Shown here: positions 11,870 to 23,389 of the stretch, in pieces
How the letters are laid out: each line of letters starts with the position of its first letter
How positions within the stretch are numbered: position 1 is the first letter of the stretch
Assembly (NCBI GenBank): GCA_963573305.1
Contig: OY754332.1
Coordinates: 54,473,559 to 54,537,558 of the forward strand
DNA from: Pyrrhosoma nymphula
Lineage: Eukaryota; Arthropoda; Insecta; Odonata; Coenagrionidae
Direction: 5' to 3'
DNA length: 64,000 bases
Translations under genes and position numbers: made by a program
The notes under the pieces: generated by a model
Told to the model about the DNA's origin: nothing
The model's input: the letters and a program-made list of their open reading frames with translations, nothing else
The model's database searches: none

Positions 11870-12400
11870 GACTTGAGTTCCGCAGACGAGGGCGCCTTCG
11901 CCGGCGGACTTCTCGGCATCTCCCCACGCTGTTCTCCACCACAGCTCCTCCATCCCTCCTCTCTCTCTCTCCCGCACCGGTCCGTTTATTATTAAGCACC
12001 CCTCGCTGCACAGTCCATACGGAACGCGGTCTTTGTCAGCCCCACCCCCCTTGTTCTGACCCGCAGTGCCTTTTAATTTCCATCGCCGTCCGCGTTTTCT
12101 TTGTGCTCGCCGTAATTAGGATCGCCTTTTGCGTCTCTCCGTCGGCGGCAAGTCTCGTGTGCACATGTGCGCCAACCCATTCACTCTCTCGCCCCCTCGC
12201 CCAACCCCCCCCCTGCCGCCGCTCGTTGACCGCAGCCGCGCCCACACGCCGTCTGCCACCTCCGCCTCCGTGCCTCGCCCGACCAAAACCCGCGGTCACA
12301 GCCTCTTCCTCGCCTCCTTGCTCTCTTCGCGCGAGGTGCCGCCAGAGGGGACCTGACTTCCCCCGGATCCTCTGGTAGGCTCCCAGAATCGGGCCAAGAT
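11870..12400. other. CpG-rich patch
   Basis: CpG-rich sequence, C/T-biased on the plus strand at 11930-12330. Frames are open on both strands (12036-12467 minus, 12103-12378 plus), but their predicted proteins are Arg/Pro/Ala low complexity in all frames, so I do not call them genes. A promoter or first-exon region of an unseen gene is possible. No TATA box is evident. Confidence 0.4.
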
Positions 12401-12552
12401 TTAAAAAATCTCCCGTCTTCCTAAAAGAAGCGTTTTGCTCTCGCTTTAAGTCTAAATAATCTTGCATAAAATATTCTTTCTGTCATTGCTATCCGATACC
12501 TGAGAATAACCGTAACCTAAGACCTAGCGTGGGAGAAACACGTACGAAACCT

Positions 12553-12707
12553 TTAACCCTTTTGCTACGCCGTTCGGATATATCCAAACGAATTTTTTCA
12601 CTCACTGACCGCAATTTTCTACTTTATTTCACAAGCCAAAAAGTATTTTTTCTACTGAGGAAATGGATTATATTTCCGTGCGTATTGCCCCTATAGTAAG
12701 ATATTAA
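12553..12707. mobile_element. Possible piggyBac-type MITE remnant
   Basis: A TTAA is followed by CCCTTTTGCTACGCCG and a GGATATATCC palindrome, which resembles the terminal inverted repeats of many piggyBac-like elements. A diverged inverted counterpart, GGATTATATTTCC then TGCGTATTGCCCC, occurs at 12665-12695, with another TTAA near 12704. Size and TTAA flanks fit a non-autonomous element. The right end is poorly conserved. Confidence 0.35.
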
Positions 12708-12859
12708 CTTAATTACAACAACGTATTACAATTATTTTAGCAGAATCTGCATAAATAATACGAATATATATTCTGTAACACAAAAAATAGAGAAGATCCT
12801 TCTGTGAAGAATAGGCAATAAATTTGTGAAACTGTAAATCAGTTTACGCAGAGAAAGAA

Positions 12860-13470
12860 AAAAACTAGAATTTATCAGGCAAATAGTAGGAAGGCTCTCC
12901 AATGAAAAAGTGAAAGAGGTATGCAAGTTTGCTATGGTTAGGCCACATCTCACATACGCTGCAAGATTTTGGGACCCTGCGCAGAAACATTTAACTCACG
13001 TAGTAAATATGAAACCAAAGTAAGCTGCTATCTTCGTTAAAACTGCTTCGATCGAGCAGAACGTGTAACACAGCAGATGAAAAGACTTGACTTGGGAGCT
13101 GTTAGAGGCTCGATGGCTACAGGCTAGGCTTACATAACCTGGAAAATTCAGATCAGGCGAGCTTCAGTATGACGCGGAGGATATTATTTTGACTCCATGC
13201 TAAATCTCTAGAACTGATAAGCGATAAAATACGAGAGATTCACTGCCAAACTAATAGGCAAAAATATCCTTTTTTCCACGCATCATTAGTGATTGCAACA
13301 AAAGCGTCGTGAAATTCACATAATACACATCGCTAACATAAAATTCATCTTTGTCCTCTCTCCCCTCCTTTTCCCTATTTCCTCCCCTTCCATCGCTGGC
13401 GTCCTAGCACCCCCTGCCACACACCTCTGCGGTGGCTCGCCGAATCATAAGTAAATCTAGATGCGAAATT
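12860..13470 (+). mobile_element. CR1-type LINE relic, reverse transcriptase C-terminus and 3' end
   Basis: The plus-strand translation gives, with stops, the conserved C-terminal CR1 series: FIRQIVGRLS, VRPHLTYAARFWDP, a degraded AAIFVKT block, a WELLEARWLQARLT block, EDIILTP, SRTDK and SFFPRIISD. The downstream C/T-rich stretch, with CACCCCCTGCCACACACC near 13410, is the 3' end of this family and recurs inverted at 55.7 and 55.9 kb. It is 5'-truncated and heavily mutated, and belongs to a different family from the 4.4-10 kb element. Confidence 0.72.
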
Positions 13471-13995
13471 TTGTAACATATGCTGACATGCAACTTGTTA
13501 CTTATATAACGGAATTTGTGAAAGCATCTAAACATTTCTTAAATTGAAAGCGTTATCTGTTATAGCTTTTTAATGGACTATACTTGGAATAGATATAATT
13601 GAAAATTGGAATTCTTTACCCTGTTTTACTGTACTTTGACTATTCCAAAATTGTATAATGTTAACTATCGTACATACCTGATTTTTATGATACTTACGGA
13701 TAAAATATTATTTACATTTACATTACAAATGTATTCCTGCAAGCAAGTGGCTATATTTAAACGAAATTTGAAAAATTTCATTTTTGTGTAATAATATTCA
13801 AGACATCCATGTATTGCTGCCAAATGTTTGTCAATTTTAACTGTTTGCTAAGCCATTTACATTAAAAATCAGTCAGCATCTACGTATTTTGATTGTTCGT
13901 TCATTCGGAAAACACACTCCACTCCGTAGTTATCATTTTTTTTAATTTCACCCCCTCGAATGCCCCGGAGTTTCTTACTCTGCGGAAACGGAAAA
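13471..13995. other. AT-rich unassigned DNA
   Basis: No coding or repeat signal was seen. A 61-codon frame at 13606-13791 is in AT-rich sequence and resembles nothing known. Confidence 0.45.
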
Positions 13996-13999
13996 CGCG

Positions 14000-14460
14000 T
14001 GAGTTAAGCCGTTCGCTCGTTTACGACCCTTGTGGCTCTGAGCACCACGAGGGCGAGTTTGGGGGGTGCACGGAGTGGCACCGCTCTGTGCCACTCGTTG
14101 GTTAAGCGTGACCTGCGATGGCCGTGTTTCCGCGAGCACCTCACTCGGGGAGGGTTAAAGGTCGAGGAGGATGAGGTGCGGGAGATCGGATGCGCTTGAT
14201 GCGAGTGTCGGAATCGCGCGGGGGGGAGGGACATGGAGCATTCGCCCACCGATGCGCGCCGGTGAAATTCAGGAGCAAAAATAAAAGGGGCGTAGAGTGG
14301 GTGCGTGCGATTAATAATTTTGGAGCGGGAGGGGAAAAGGGTGTCCGCGAAGGAATATCGGATTTTGTTTCGCTCGTGGTTGACGGAGGCTCCAGGAAAT
14401 GTGCTGTTTGCCGCCTGCCTGCCTTTTTGAGTGGGAAGCGGCCTACTTTGTGAGCAGCTT
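14000..14460. other. CpG-containing patch, G-rich on plus strand
   Basis: Moderately GC-rich and increasingly G-rich on the plus strand after 14140. It holds a perfect 7-bp stem-loop (AGTGGCA/TGCCACT, 14073-14095). Overlapping frames on both strands look like composition effects. Function unknown; a regulatory region is possible. Confidence 0.35.
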
Positions 14461-14951
14461 TTCTAGCGGCCTGGATAAAATTAACGCTGTCGAGTCAAAT
14501 TGCCAATTAAAGTACACCCGTTTCGCTGCCAAGCCGGTTATGGAAAAGCTCTCTCTCATGTCAGAGGGACGGAGTTGTGAATATTCTAATTGAATCACCT
14601 AGAGGGCAGCTCGGTCGAGAGCTATTTTACAAATGTTGTGTGGATCCTTCGTATTGGAACAGACATTTTTTAGCAGAAAATAGCCGATTCTCCAGAAATT
14701 ACCAGCCACCGATCTCTTTATGTTAGAGCATTAGCAAAACTTAATTCTGAACACTGATCAGTGGCTAAAATAGTATCGAACGGTTAACTTTAACCATCAA
14801 CGGGTAATACTTTAAGCATTCTTTGACTGTTTATGCAGACGTAATCATGGTAAGCATAAACACTTTTTGACGAAGCGTACATCATTTTTGTACAGCTAAT
14901 TGGATGCCGAGCGTTTTTTAAAAGTATATCAATGATGCATTGATATGGAAA

Positions 14952-15063
14952 ACGGCCTGCCACGATGGAAACACCGGTTCTACATCAGTCACCAAAGTTA
15001 AGCATCGCTGGGCTTGGCTCGACTTTGGAGGAGGGATCCCCCTATTCGTCCGAGAGCTGTTGA
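14952..15063 (+). pseudogene. 5S rRNA-derived sequence (pseudogene or 5S-type SINE head)
   Basis: About 110 bases align with animal 5S rRNA: GAAACACCGGTTCT, then a degraded form of the GTCCGATCACCGAAGTTAAGC segment that keeps CACCAAAGTTAAGCA, then CGCTGGGCTTGG and GGAGGGATCCCC near the end. The internal promoter region is partly kept but the 3' part is altered, so it is not a working 5S gene. Single dispersed 5S-like copies are often processed pseudogenes or heads of 5S-derived SINEs. The next 60 bases (GGCAGACAGTATGGGCG near 15078) do not match 5S and might be a SINE body. Confidence 0.75.
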
Positions 15064-15445
15064 CCCTGTCTGCAAGTGGCAGACAGTATGGGCGAAATGA
15101 CCCTACCAGTCGAATTACGTTAAAATAAAATACTGCTACGGAAGTGATTTACGCTCTTGGACTATGACTGTTCAGCCAATAGAAACCAATTTGAAACCAG
15201 ATAGAAACCAGTAAATTTAAGAGGTAAAATATCCAAACCTAAATTATTCTATTAAAATAATCACTAAGAATCGGATTTTTATGTATTTAGAAAACTTTTC
15301 AGTTTCATTTCTCAGAAAACACCTCAGCAGAGAATTAAAATCCCAAACTAGCCTCAAATAAAACTGCAAATAAATCCGACTTAGCGATGGTAATCATGCC
15401 TATTTATAATTAAACTCCGGTCACTTAAATCATTCGTCACTGCTT

Positions 15446-15700
15446 AACCATTCATGAACTCAGAATACTCCCTGAGACAAACGACTTTACTGGCCGTATT
15501 CTTAGCACGAGAACGTTGTTCGGAAAAACTCCCCTTGTAGGTAATCGCATTCTAGGTACATATCTAAGTAAAAGGTATTGGTACCTGCTGCTGGGTATCT
15601 TTTTAACGATGAATACAATAGGCAGAAATATGAGGTCTTTGAATAAGACAACTCTGTGATCAATTATGCAACGTTTGGAAAGAGGAAGGAGATCAGGCAT
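15446..15700 (-). pseudogene. Possible LINE reverse transcriptase C-terminal fragment
   Basis: An 82-codon minus-strand frame has the spacing of hydrophobic, Arg and Pro residues seen near the C-terminus of Jockey-like LINE proteins (LLPLSKRCIIDHRVVLFKDL, later YVPRMRLPTRG). Similarity is weak and no catalytic motif is included, so chance is a real alternative. Confidence 0.22.
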
Positions 15701-15769
15701 TTAAATATAATTCAAAAATAAAAAAGGGCTGCATAGAGACGCTACCGATGGTTCGAGAAAACTCAGCGC

Positions 15770-18210
15770 CTGATTCAACATAAGGACACGCGGTGAAGAT
15801 ATTTCCTGAGCAGAGGCGTTGAATTCTTCCATTCCGACGCCGAATGGTGCTTTTTCACGTGTTGCGTGAGCCTATAAAACCCGAAAACAAGATCATTTAT
15901 TTCCTTTATCCTTGTTCGGCACACGACCGGCCGGTCATGATGAGGCGACGCGAATGTGGGAGGTGAAGTAGGTGGCTTTGCAAACCGCAACCCTCAGCCT
16001 TTGTAGTGGTCTCCATATCAGAGAGGCAGCTCATCCTTAGCTCGATGTGGTTTCCTTCAAACAAAGCCTTCGTCAAGCTTTCTATCAAAGGGAAGAAGTG
16101 GGAGTGCAATTGTTTTTTTGCGAAAATTGGTACTTTTAGTTCCACTGAGTGATAAAATTAAATATAATAACTAATATGAACTGAAAGTGCTGTGGAATCG
16201 AGAAAAAGGAATCACCCCTGAGGATTATAACAAGGTTACTCAATAGGATAGTGAGCATTCTCTCTATCATCTCCTAATATAGTTCTTTTAATTGGTAACT
16301 CCGAAGTTGGCGTAAACTTTCATTAAATTGGTTCTTATCAGTGCCCCTAGACCGAGGAGACTCCAGTTGGTGAGGGTAAGTGGGCATATTTTTGGTTTAA
16401 ATATTTTATAAGTTACTACATTCTTTGGTTTATAATTGTATCACATTGTGTTTGGATTATGGAACATTGATTTGCATCTTTTAGGCGTTAATTTATTTAT
16501 CATGAATTATTTTATGCACCTGCTGAAGAGAAATACTTCACTGATAATTTCAAAGTGGTGAGTTTTTAGCTGTTTTGGCTGTCACAGTCGAGAGCCAATG
16601 TTCCCGAATGAAAGAATTTAAGAAAGAAAGAGTTAACTTATTCTCAACTATAAAAAAACTTCGACACAAGATTTTCTAACTTGCATGAAACACTGTTGAG
16701 GAGCACCATCCTAATTACTGATGGCCCTTTGGCGTGAAGACATGTGACCCTTATCACTGTCACTTCCCTTATCCTGAAGACGGATCAGTAATTAGTTTTA
16801 GCTCAAGAATATAAAGTTTAGAGAAGTGAGTTTGTCAATTTATGGCGGAAGTGGACCAACTAAAGGCAATGCCCACCTGCTAATCTGCTTTAATTGATAT
16901 AATACTTAGTAAAAACCAATTAAGTCTAAGAGTTTTGAGTTTGGCCCGTCCATGAGTTTGGATTTCTTTTCAGCGCTTCGCCGGTAAAATATCGAAAATT
17001 AACTTTTAAATCCGTTTTCATCCATGCACCACCAATTTAAGCTATTACTAAGCCCATAAACGCATGAAATGGGCTTCCAATTATTTATTCCCGGTGGAGC
17101 GTAATACGGCTGCCTGATGATGTCATAAATCTATAAGTACCAATTATTCGTTTATAAGGCGCGTTGGATAATTTCTCAGCGATAAATTAGTGAGATTTAC
17201 TTTTTTTAGCCCTTCGAGCGTCGGAATTCATGCATAAATGAGTGGGTATTTATCTATATCTCACTTCTCATTGACTCTTTAGAGTGAGACATATGAAATA
17301 GGTTGAACAGTGTAGAGGGAGTAATTATAATTAAAACGTTTGGTACAAAACGCAGCTTAATCCTGTTACTAATAGTGAGTTTCAGGTTATTTCCCGGGGC
17401 ATGAAACATATTAAATTAGTTAAGTGACCAATCAAGGTCTTGTTTGGTGCCTTAGGAGCGTTCCATTTCCTTTTAGGCTTCAATGAAATTGCCGAACAAT
17501 ACTACCCGTCTAGTTTATGTCCGTATTATACACGCTTTAAGTTAAGTTCCATCGTTAGATTTTAGTAACGAGTTACATTCGCAGCGTTAAATTTCCAACG
17601 TTGCTCAAGAATTGTATTGAGCTGACTGCCAAAACAAGAAGGAAAAGAAGTTGTTTCTTGTCAGGGTTCTTAGAATCAACCATTCATGTGCACACTATTC
17701 ATTGACTCCTGACTATGAGTATTTTATCTCAGTACATGCTGTAAAATACTGATTTTCAATTGATTTGTTGTAACGGTAAGTACTTCAGTTGCCTGACCAT
17801 ACAATCATTAAATTAATTTTCAGAATGGTTAAAAGACTTTTTCTTAAGCTCTTAAAATTTCCCGCGGGTCTTCATTCAATAAAATGATCTTTGTTATAAT
17901 AGGAAATGGCAGCTAGCTATATAATGAGTTTTTTTCTGGTAGGGCCTAGAGCCGTTCACCGCTTAAGCCGTTTAACTTACAAAGTTCGTTCGTAAAATGC
18001 GTAAAGTTAAATTGGGAGCCCAATACCGTCTCTATAAAGAAAATTGTAATACCAGAAGTTATTTAGGATTTGTGTCAATGGTTTACGTAAGATCAATATT
18101 CGTAGTTATCTAAAGTAAATATTTATTCTGATTTACGAATGCAACGACCAAATGTTTAAAAGTGTGCGTTTTCACGACTTGGCGAGCATGTAAAAGTTAT
18201 ATCTCCTGTT
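15770..18210. other. AT-rich unassigned DNA
   Basis: I found no coding similarity, SINE boxes or long inverted repeats. Open frames in 15775-16145 lack recognisable motifs. Confidence 0.45.
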
Positions 18211-18215
18211 TATAT

Positions 18216-18428
18216 TAATGATTATGTAAAATTCTTAGTATTTTTCTACAAAATGTTATTTTTGCGACGCCCTTCATCGATTTACGGCATCGTCGGGTTC
18301 AAAAGTTTGTTTAAAAAAATGTTGTTTCTAAAACAAACATTTGTACTCGACGATGTCGTAAATCGGTGAAACGCGTCGTACAAATAAAACTTCGTGGAAA
18401 AGTACTAAGTATTTTTCCTAATCATGAG
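18216..18428. repeat. Fold-back element A, arms about 98 bp
   Basis: The left arm (18216-18313) and right arm (18327-18428) are inverted copies over nearly their whole length, separated by about 13 bases. The shared core includes GATTTACGGCATCGTCG on the left. On the plus strand the right arm reads GACGATG, a short spacer, GTGAAACGCGTCGT and AAATAAA, similar in order to the cores of fold-back elements C, D and G. No coding content. Confidence 0.85.
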
Positions 18429-18429
18429 T

Positions 18430-19425
18430 ACAAACATAAATAACTTATACGAAGTGAAGCCAGTCACTGTTAAGTTTGTTCCATCTTCTGTTCAACATGT
18501 TTTGTCCAATAGGTTACATATCACTTCTTTAAAAACAATACCATTACTCTTCCTCCGTCTTCGGAATTCATCGATGATGACCAGGTTTCGATTCGACTTC
18601 ATCATGACTAACTGCCGGTTCTCCTGGAGTACTTGTGGTTTTCCATACGTGTTTCATTGATCAAGAAAGGTATCGGAAAACTTGCCACTCATGTCTCCTG
18701 ATCGACTCAATTTTTCATAAGCTCAGTTGGTGCAGCTTCCTTAAGAACTGATATGGATATAAATATATATTATGTGTCAAAAGTCAAATATTATATAAAT
18801 AAAATGCCGATACAGGTCACGCTGATTCAAGCACTTGATCAGTAAAATGCAGGCCGGTAACCATTATGCTTACTAACTGTTTCTACGCTATCAGCGGAAA
18901 TGGTAGGCATATCTGGTCAGCAAGGGGTTGGTAAACCCGCATCTCAATTTTATGTCGTTATTTTAAATGGCCACCGTGCCAGGCTAATTCGAATTAAGAA
19001 ATGTTGCCGCTAAGATCGCCGGCAGTCTGACCGGAGAATCACAATGCACATTGATTACGTAAATCTTATCGCAGCCATTGATCCGAAAAATCCCGACGTT
19101 TTAGGGGACTACAAAAGTTAAAACAATACACTACACTGAGTAAAGTACAATGACCACTCTCAGCAGACGTCATTTATCGCTGTGGGATTCTCTAACAGAA
19201 AATATAGTTAGAATATTTTGTTCATATACAGCGGAATCAAAAGACGTTTAACATAACAAAGCCAAAGTATTAGGACATATCGCAAGCATAAGATAAAGGA
19301 AATATATTGCAGATACGACAACTTTAAAATGTAATTTTTTCTGCGGAGATTAGGGGTTAATAATAGGAGATATAGATATTTTGTATAAAATTATCGTTCT
19401 TTACAAGACTGACCAGACTAGGCTT
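18430..19425. other. AT-rich unassigned DNA
   Basis: Nothing recognisable was found. A 78-codon frame at 18424-18660 starts in the fold-back arm and has no known motif. Confidence 0.45.
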
Positions 19426-19429
19426 GTAC

Positions 19430-19710
19430 ACTCCTCATAATTACTAACAGCTCACTCCTTATAAATTTCTCCGCATGACTACGTTTTCTTCACGAATTAG
19501 TGTCTCGAAGTATTTATGAATTAATAGTAAAAATTATACTAATCATCCTTGTACAGCATGCTAGCATGTTCACCAACGTAGCACTCTCCTAGTTTTTGGT
19601 TTACCCTTGCATTGTTCTCCTGACTGCGTTTTGGTCCGCGCCTTGTGGGCAGGGAAGGGTGCGGGTTTTTACCATAAACTGGGACGAGTACCTATTTCAT
19701 GACTTGAAAT
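19430..19710 (+). repeat. Diverged direct repeat, copy 1
   Basis: This aligns with 20620-20870 in the same orientation. Landmarks in order are a CACGAATTA box, TACTAATCA, CATGTTC, GTAGC then CTAGTTT or TTAGTTT, GCAT, GGGAAG then GTGCGG, and GGACGAG. Identity is perhaps two thirds by eye. The family is not recognised. Confidence 0.55.
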
Positions 19711-19954
19711 CACTCCATGCCACATACCGCGTAGTTAGCTTGCACGGTACTTCGTAGCTGCATGTACAAAAGTTTCTTCTTCCCTCACACCATTTGCGAC
19801 GGCAGTAAAAACAGGTGGAGCCATTATGACACTCTGTTAGCATTACACTTTCGTTGTTTCCCTCTACGACTTCCTATTCCCCAAGCTCTCCCTTCGTCAT
19901 GACTTGAGTCTTAGCATACCCTGCCACGAGAAACAGTGGGTGGGTGTTGTTGTC

Positions 19955-20060
19955 TAAAGCGTGGTGAAGGGCATTGGACTGTGGATAGTCGGCTTGCGAA
20001 GGACATTCTCCCAGTTCAGGTCCGTCTCTGGTAATTGTGCGATCATTGCTTCTCGTTGGC
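19955..20060 (+). repeat. Possible degraded tRNA-derived SINE
   Basis: TGGTGAAGGGCATTGGA resembles an A box, and about 45 bases on CAGTTCAGGTCCG resembles a B box. The tail is not recognisable as one of the other SINEs in this window. Confidence 0.3.
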
Positions 20061-20619
20061 AACAAATGGAATACGGGCCCTTTTCAACACCTAGGACTCC
20101 TTGGCCCAATTGAAGCGCCAGCAGTCACTGCTGTCCCTGCAAGCTGTTGATCAGCTTATAGCTCTGATTGTATAGCGACCACTTGTAAAGCATGGTATTG
20201 CAAAGTGCTGTCTCTCATGGCCTTTGGGGGTGAATCATGCACATGATTCTTTTTCGGAATTCAATATTATGCTCGATAAACAAAACTGAAGAGCAGGTAC
20301 GCGTCTTAAATTTACAATTAAATAGGTGGCCGGACTTCTCGTCCTATGACCGCTGGGAGGCGTAAGGTGATGGTTAATCGTATTAAACCCGGGAGAAGAA
20401 AACGTCTGTCTACAAAATGTCTATATAGCTATATTCTCCATAGACCTGCATGTACTGTGCGGATATTAACGCTTGCTATCAATACACTATATTTTCATGT
20501 CTTCATGGGATGCTAATTAATTTAATGGTACATATGATGATAGAATCAATATCCCCTTTGCAATTTAGCATAACTTTTGAGGCATGCAGATGAGGCTGAA
20601 TGTCGCTTGGCGGACTAGA

Positions 20620-20870
20620 TTTTGTAACTATTATAATCGCCGTATCCCGATTTAAATGTTCCGGATGATTCTGTTTTCTGCACGAATTAATACCTAGCAG
20701 TATCCATTGCTCAGTACTATAAATCTTACTAATCAGTCCTACTATCTTAATGAACATCATGTTCGCAAAAGTAGCGCTTTCTTAGTTTCTATTTTTATCC
20801 ATGCATACAGCTTTTAGTCATCGGGGAAGCGTGCGGAAGGGTCTTGAACACGGACGAGGATTTAGTTCCT
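20620..20870 (+). repeat. Diverged direct repeat, copy 2
   Basis: Partner of 19430-19710, about 1.2 kb downstream. Both copies carry the same ordered landmarks. Either an old local duplication or two insertions of an unrecognised element. Confidence 0.55.
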
Positions 20871-21108
20871 GGAAGGGAATCACGGTATTTTGTTGTTGTA
20901 GGTAGATCGGTCTTTCTCTTGAGTCTTTTCCTTCTATTTTCCTTTCTTTTTTATTTCTTGTAAATTCAATGTGTGTGTCTTCCTGATAGTACTTCTAATG
21001 ATTTCCTCCTATTTTGTTCTGCAATATATCCTGGTTGTAAAGGACAATAATTACATTGGTGTGGATGAGGCGTCGAACGAACCTACTGACTCCCAGTTCT
21101 GTTTTAGT

Positions 21109-21195
21109 TTTCTGAAAAAATAATGTGGGTACATTATTTTTTTTCAGAAAATAATGATGTAATAAAATACAGTGAGGTACAAATAATGTTCCCAC
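21109..21195. repeat. Overlapping small inverted repeats
   Basis: TTTCTGAAAAAATAATGT (21109) pairs with the following ACATTATTTT...CAGAAA, and the middle segment GTGGGTACATTATTTT can instead pair with AAATAATGTTCCCAC (21181-21195). Two alternative hairpins therefore share one arm. It may be a small MITE. Confidence 0.5.
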
Positions 21196-21199
21196 AATC

Positions 21200-23380
21200 C
21201 TTCTCTCCTTTTGACCAAATATATTGGTGTTCTATATGTACTGAGAGGCTTTAATGGCAGATTTCGCAGATACGGGAACAGAGTAGAGGATGGATTTTGT
21301 TTCCCTTTTCAACTGTTTTCAACTTAGTGTTGCTGGAGACAGCTGGCCATCATACGTATTTATTTGGTGGTAAACACTAGTATTTTATAGTGATAGTGAA
21401 ACATTGTGGCAGTTACACATAAGCAGTTTCGGTGATGTCGTTTCCCCACGGCCAGGCTTCACACGGGGGAGTAAGGTACGTTTGCGTTTGACTACCAGGG
21501 TTCCCAAATATGGCAACCCTTTATTTCTGACTTTCGATCGCTCAGTCCTATGATACCTATGAGCTACTCTTGCCAAGTCATCAAGTATCCCAGGAGCCGA
21601 GCGAAGAGAGATTGACAGAAAAAAATTATGCCATGGGAGAGGAAACACAAACCCAGTTGGGATTAACAGGCGAGGACTTGTTTAACCCCGCCGGAACGAG
21701 GATAAATTCTAATCAAATTGTTTGGCTTTCCGTCATTTCATTTATCTAGTCGGCGGTTTGGAACCCGTCGTTGATTGTGTAGCTGACGTTTGAAAGCTAG
21801 TACTCTTGATACACCAGGGATTTTTTATTTATTTCTTTTTTTTGCTCCTAGGCTTTCCAAATGGTTCCTACGGTTTCCATATCATTCAAATGAAATCGAA
21901 GGCTTCGTCAATAATTCTTCGTTTTCAGTCATTCACTTTGTCTTTGGCTGTGTGACGAATTTGCTTCACGTGCAAGGCAGAAGTGAGCTCGTCGAGCGAC
22001 ACTGTTCCCAAAGTTACTTCTCTAAGCGAGTGTTTTTCGAAATCCATCTTAAGATTTTTTCACCTCAATTCGGAGCACGTTAAACACTGATTTCTTATAA
22101 TTGAGTTGTGCACGCGAATGAAAATTTCTATGGAACTCATATAATTTTATAAACCGTATGCGTATGCACCAACCCCAGGCATTGCTATTTGCCTTAGAAA
22201 TGAGAATAAAATTACAAGTAAAATGATGCGATCCTCAACGGCATCTGAATAGTTTGACATCACCATACGGAATTGCTTCTCTGCTCAACGTGTATTTAAC
22301 AGAAAGAATCAAATCATGCCAGTCTTCCGTATCAGGAATGAAAACGCCAAATTAGGGTAAACCAGTTTAACTTCACATAGAGTTGCATCGTATTACTGGC
22401 TGCGATAACACTACATGACGTCATCTGACTTATGCTCAACGATTATTCTTTTGGGACCAATAAGCGCGCGTAATTTTAAGCTAATTATTTTCGCTAAACA
22501 GTGTTTTTGATGAAAACATCTCATTCCCAGTATTTTGATGAATATGAGATTCACATGGTGTACGTTCCTCATGCTTCTTTCTGAATAAAAAATGAAATTA
22601 TATCGTATGGTTTATCAGGAAATTATGTGTGAACAGAGTTTTTAAAACTTAAATGGACTCAAATTACGCCCTAGAATTTATTTTAAATCTCAGACAAAAA
22701 TCCATTGCAACCCAGAAAACCTGGGTTTTATCCAAAACTTGGTATGGGTTTGCGTAGGGTTTCATCTATTATTTATTTTATTGGATTTTAATTATTACCC
22801 TCATAATCTTTTTAATTTTAAGTTAATGCGTGCATACACATATAATTTTGTTATTTTATTTCAGATGCTTGATGGATTGTTGCTTAATATATTTCTTTAC
22901 TGATTTTCATAATTTATCTATAAATTATAGATATGGTTGAAATTTGTAAGACATCATTGCATTATTTAAGAGAAAATTAATTTTTATCATTGATTTTTAT
23001 AGCTTAATATGTGCTAGCAGATACACAGAACACAATTTTGTATGTAACGATAAGAATCCTGATGTCTACATTTTTATCCAGATATTTTGCATTGCTCTCA
23101 AGCACTAGCTGATTACGGCGACTAATTTTTAAGTATCTTAAATCATATGGTGTAGGCATGAGGTAGACGCTAAGGTACTGAACAAATAAGAGTAAATCAT
23201 TCAAGGTCCTTCTCTTGATTCCACAGGTACTCCAGCATATATTTCCTAATTTCTCAAAACAGTTGGATGCATTAGATTGATTTGCATCAGCTCATCACTC
23301 AATTTTCTTTACAGTTGTTTTATCACTTAACAATTCAATAAATTAATATCTCTCATTTGCTTAGTATTCTTCATCCCATG
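21200..23380. other. AT-rich unassigned DNA
   Basis: The 87-codon (21385-21648, minus) and 97-codon (21790-22083, plus) frames show no family motifs. No SINE or long inverted repeat was found. Confidence 0.45.
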
Positions 23381-23389
23381 TCTTCTCCG

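Noticed and set aside
12036..12467. 143-codon minus-strand frame
   Set aside because: Arg/Gly/Ala-rich, overlapped by two plus frames, no domain; a composition artefact of the CpG patch.
14952..15063. A functional 5S rRNA gene
   Set aside because: Several positions in the conserved loops and the 3' promoter region are changed, the strand-end pairing is poor, and it is a single dispersed copy.
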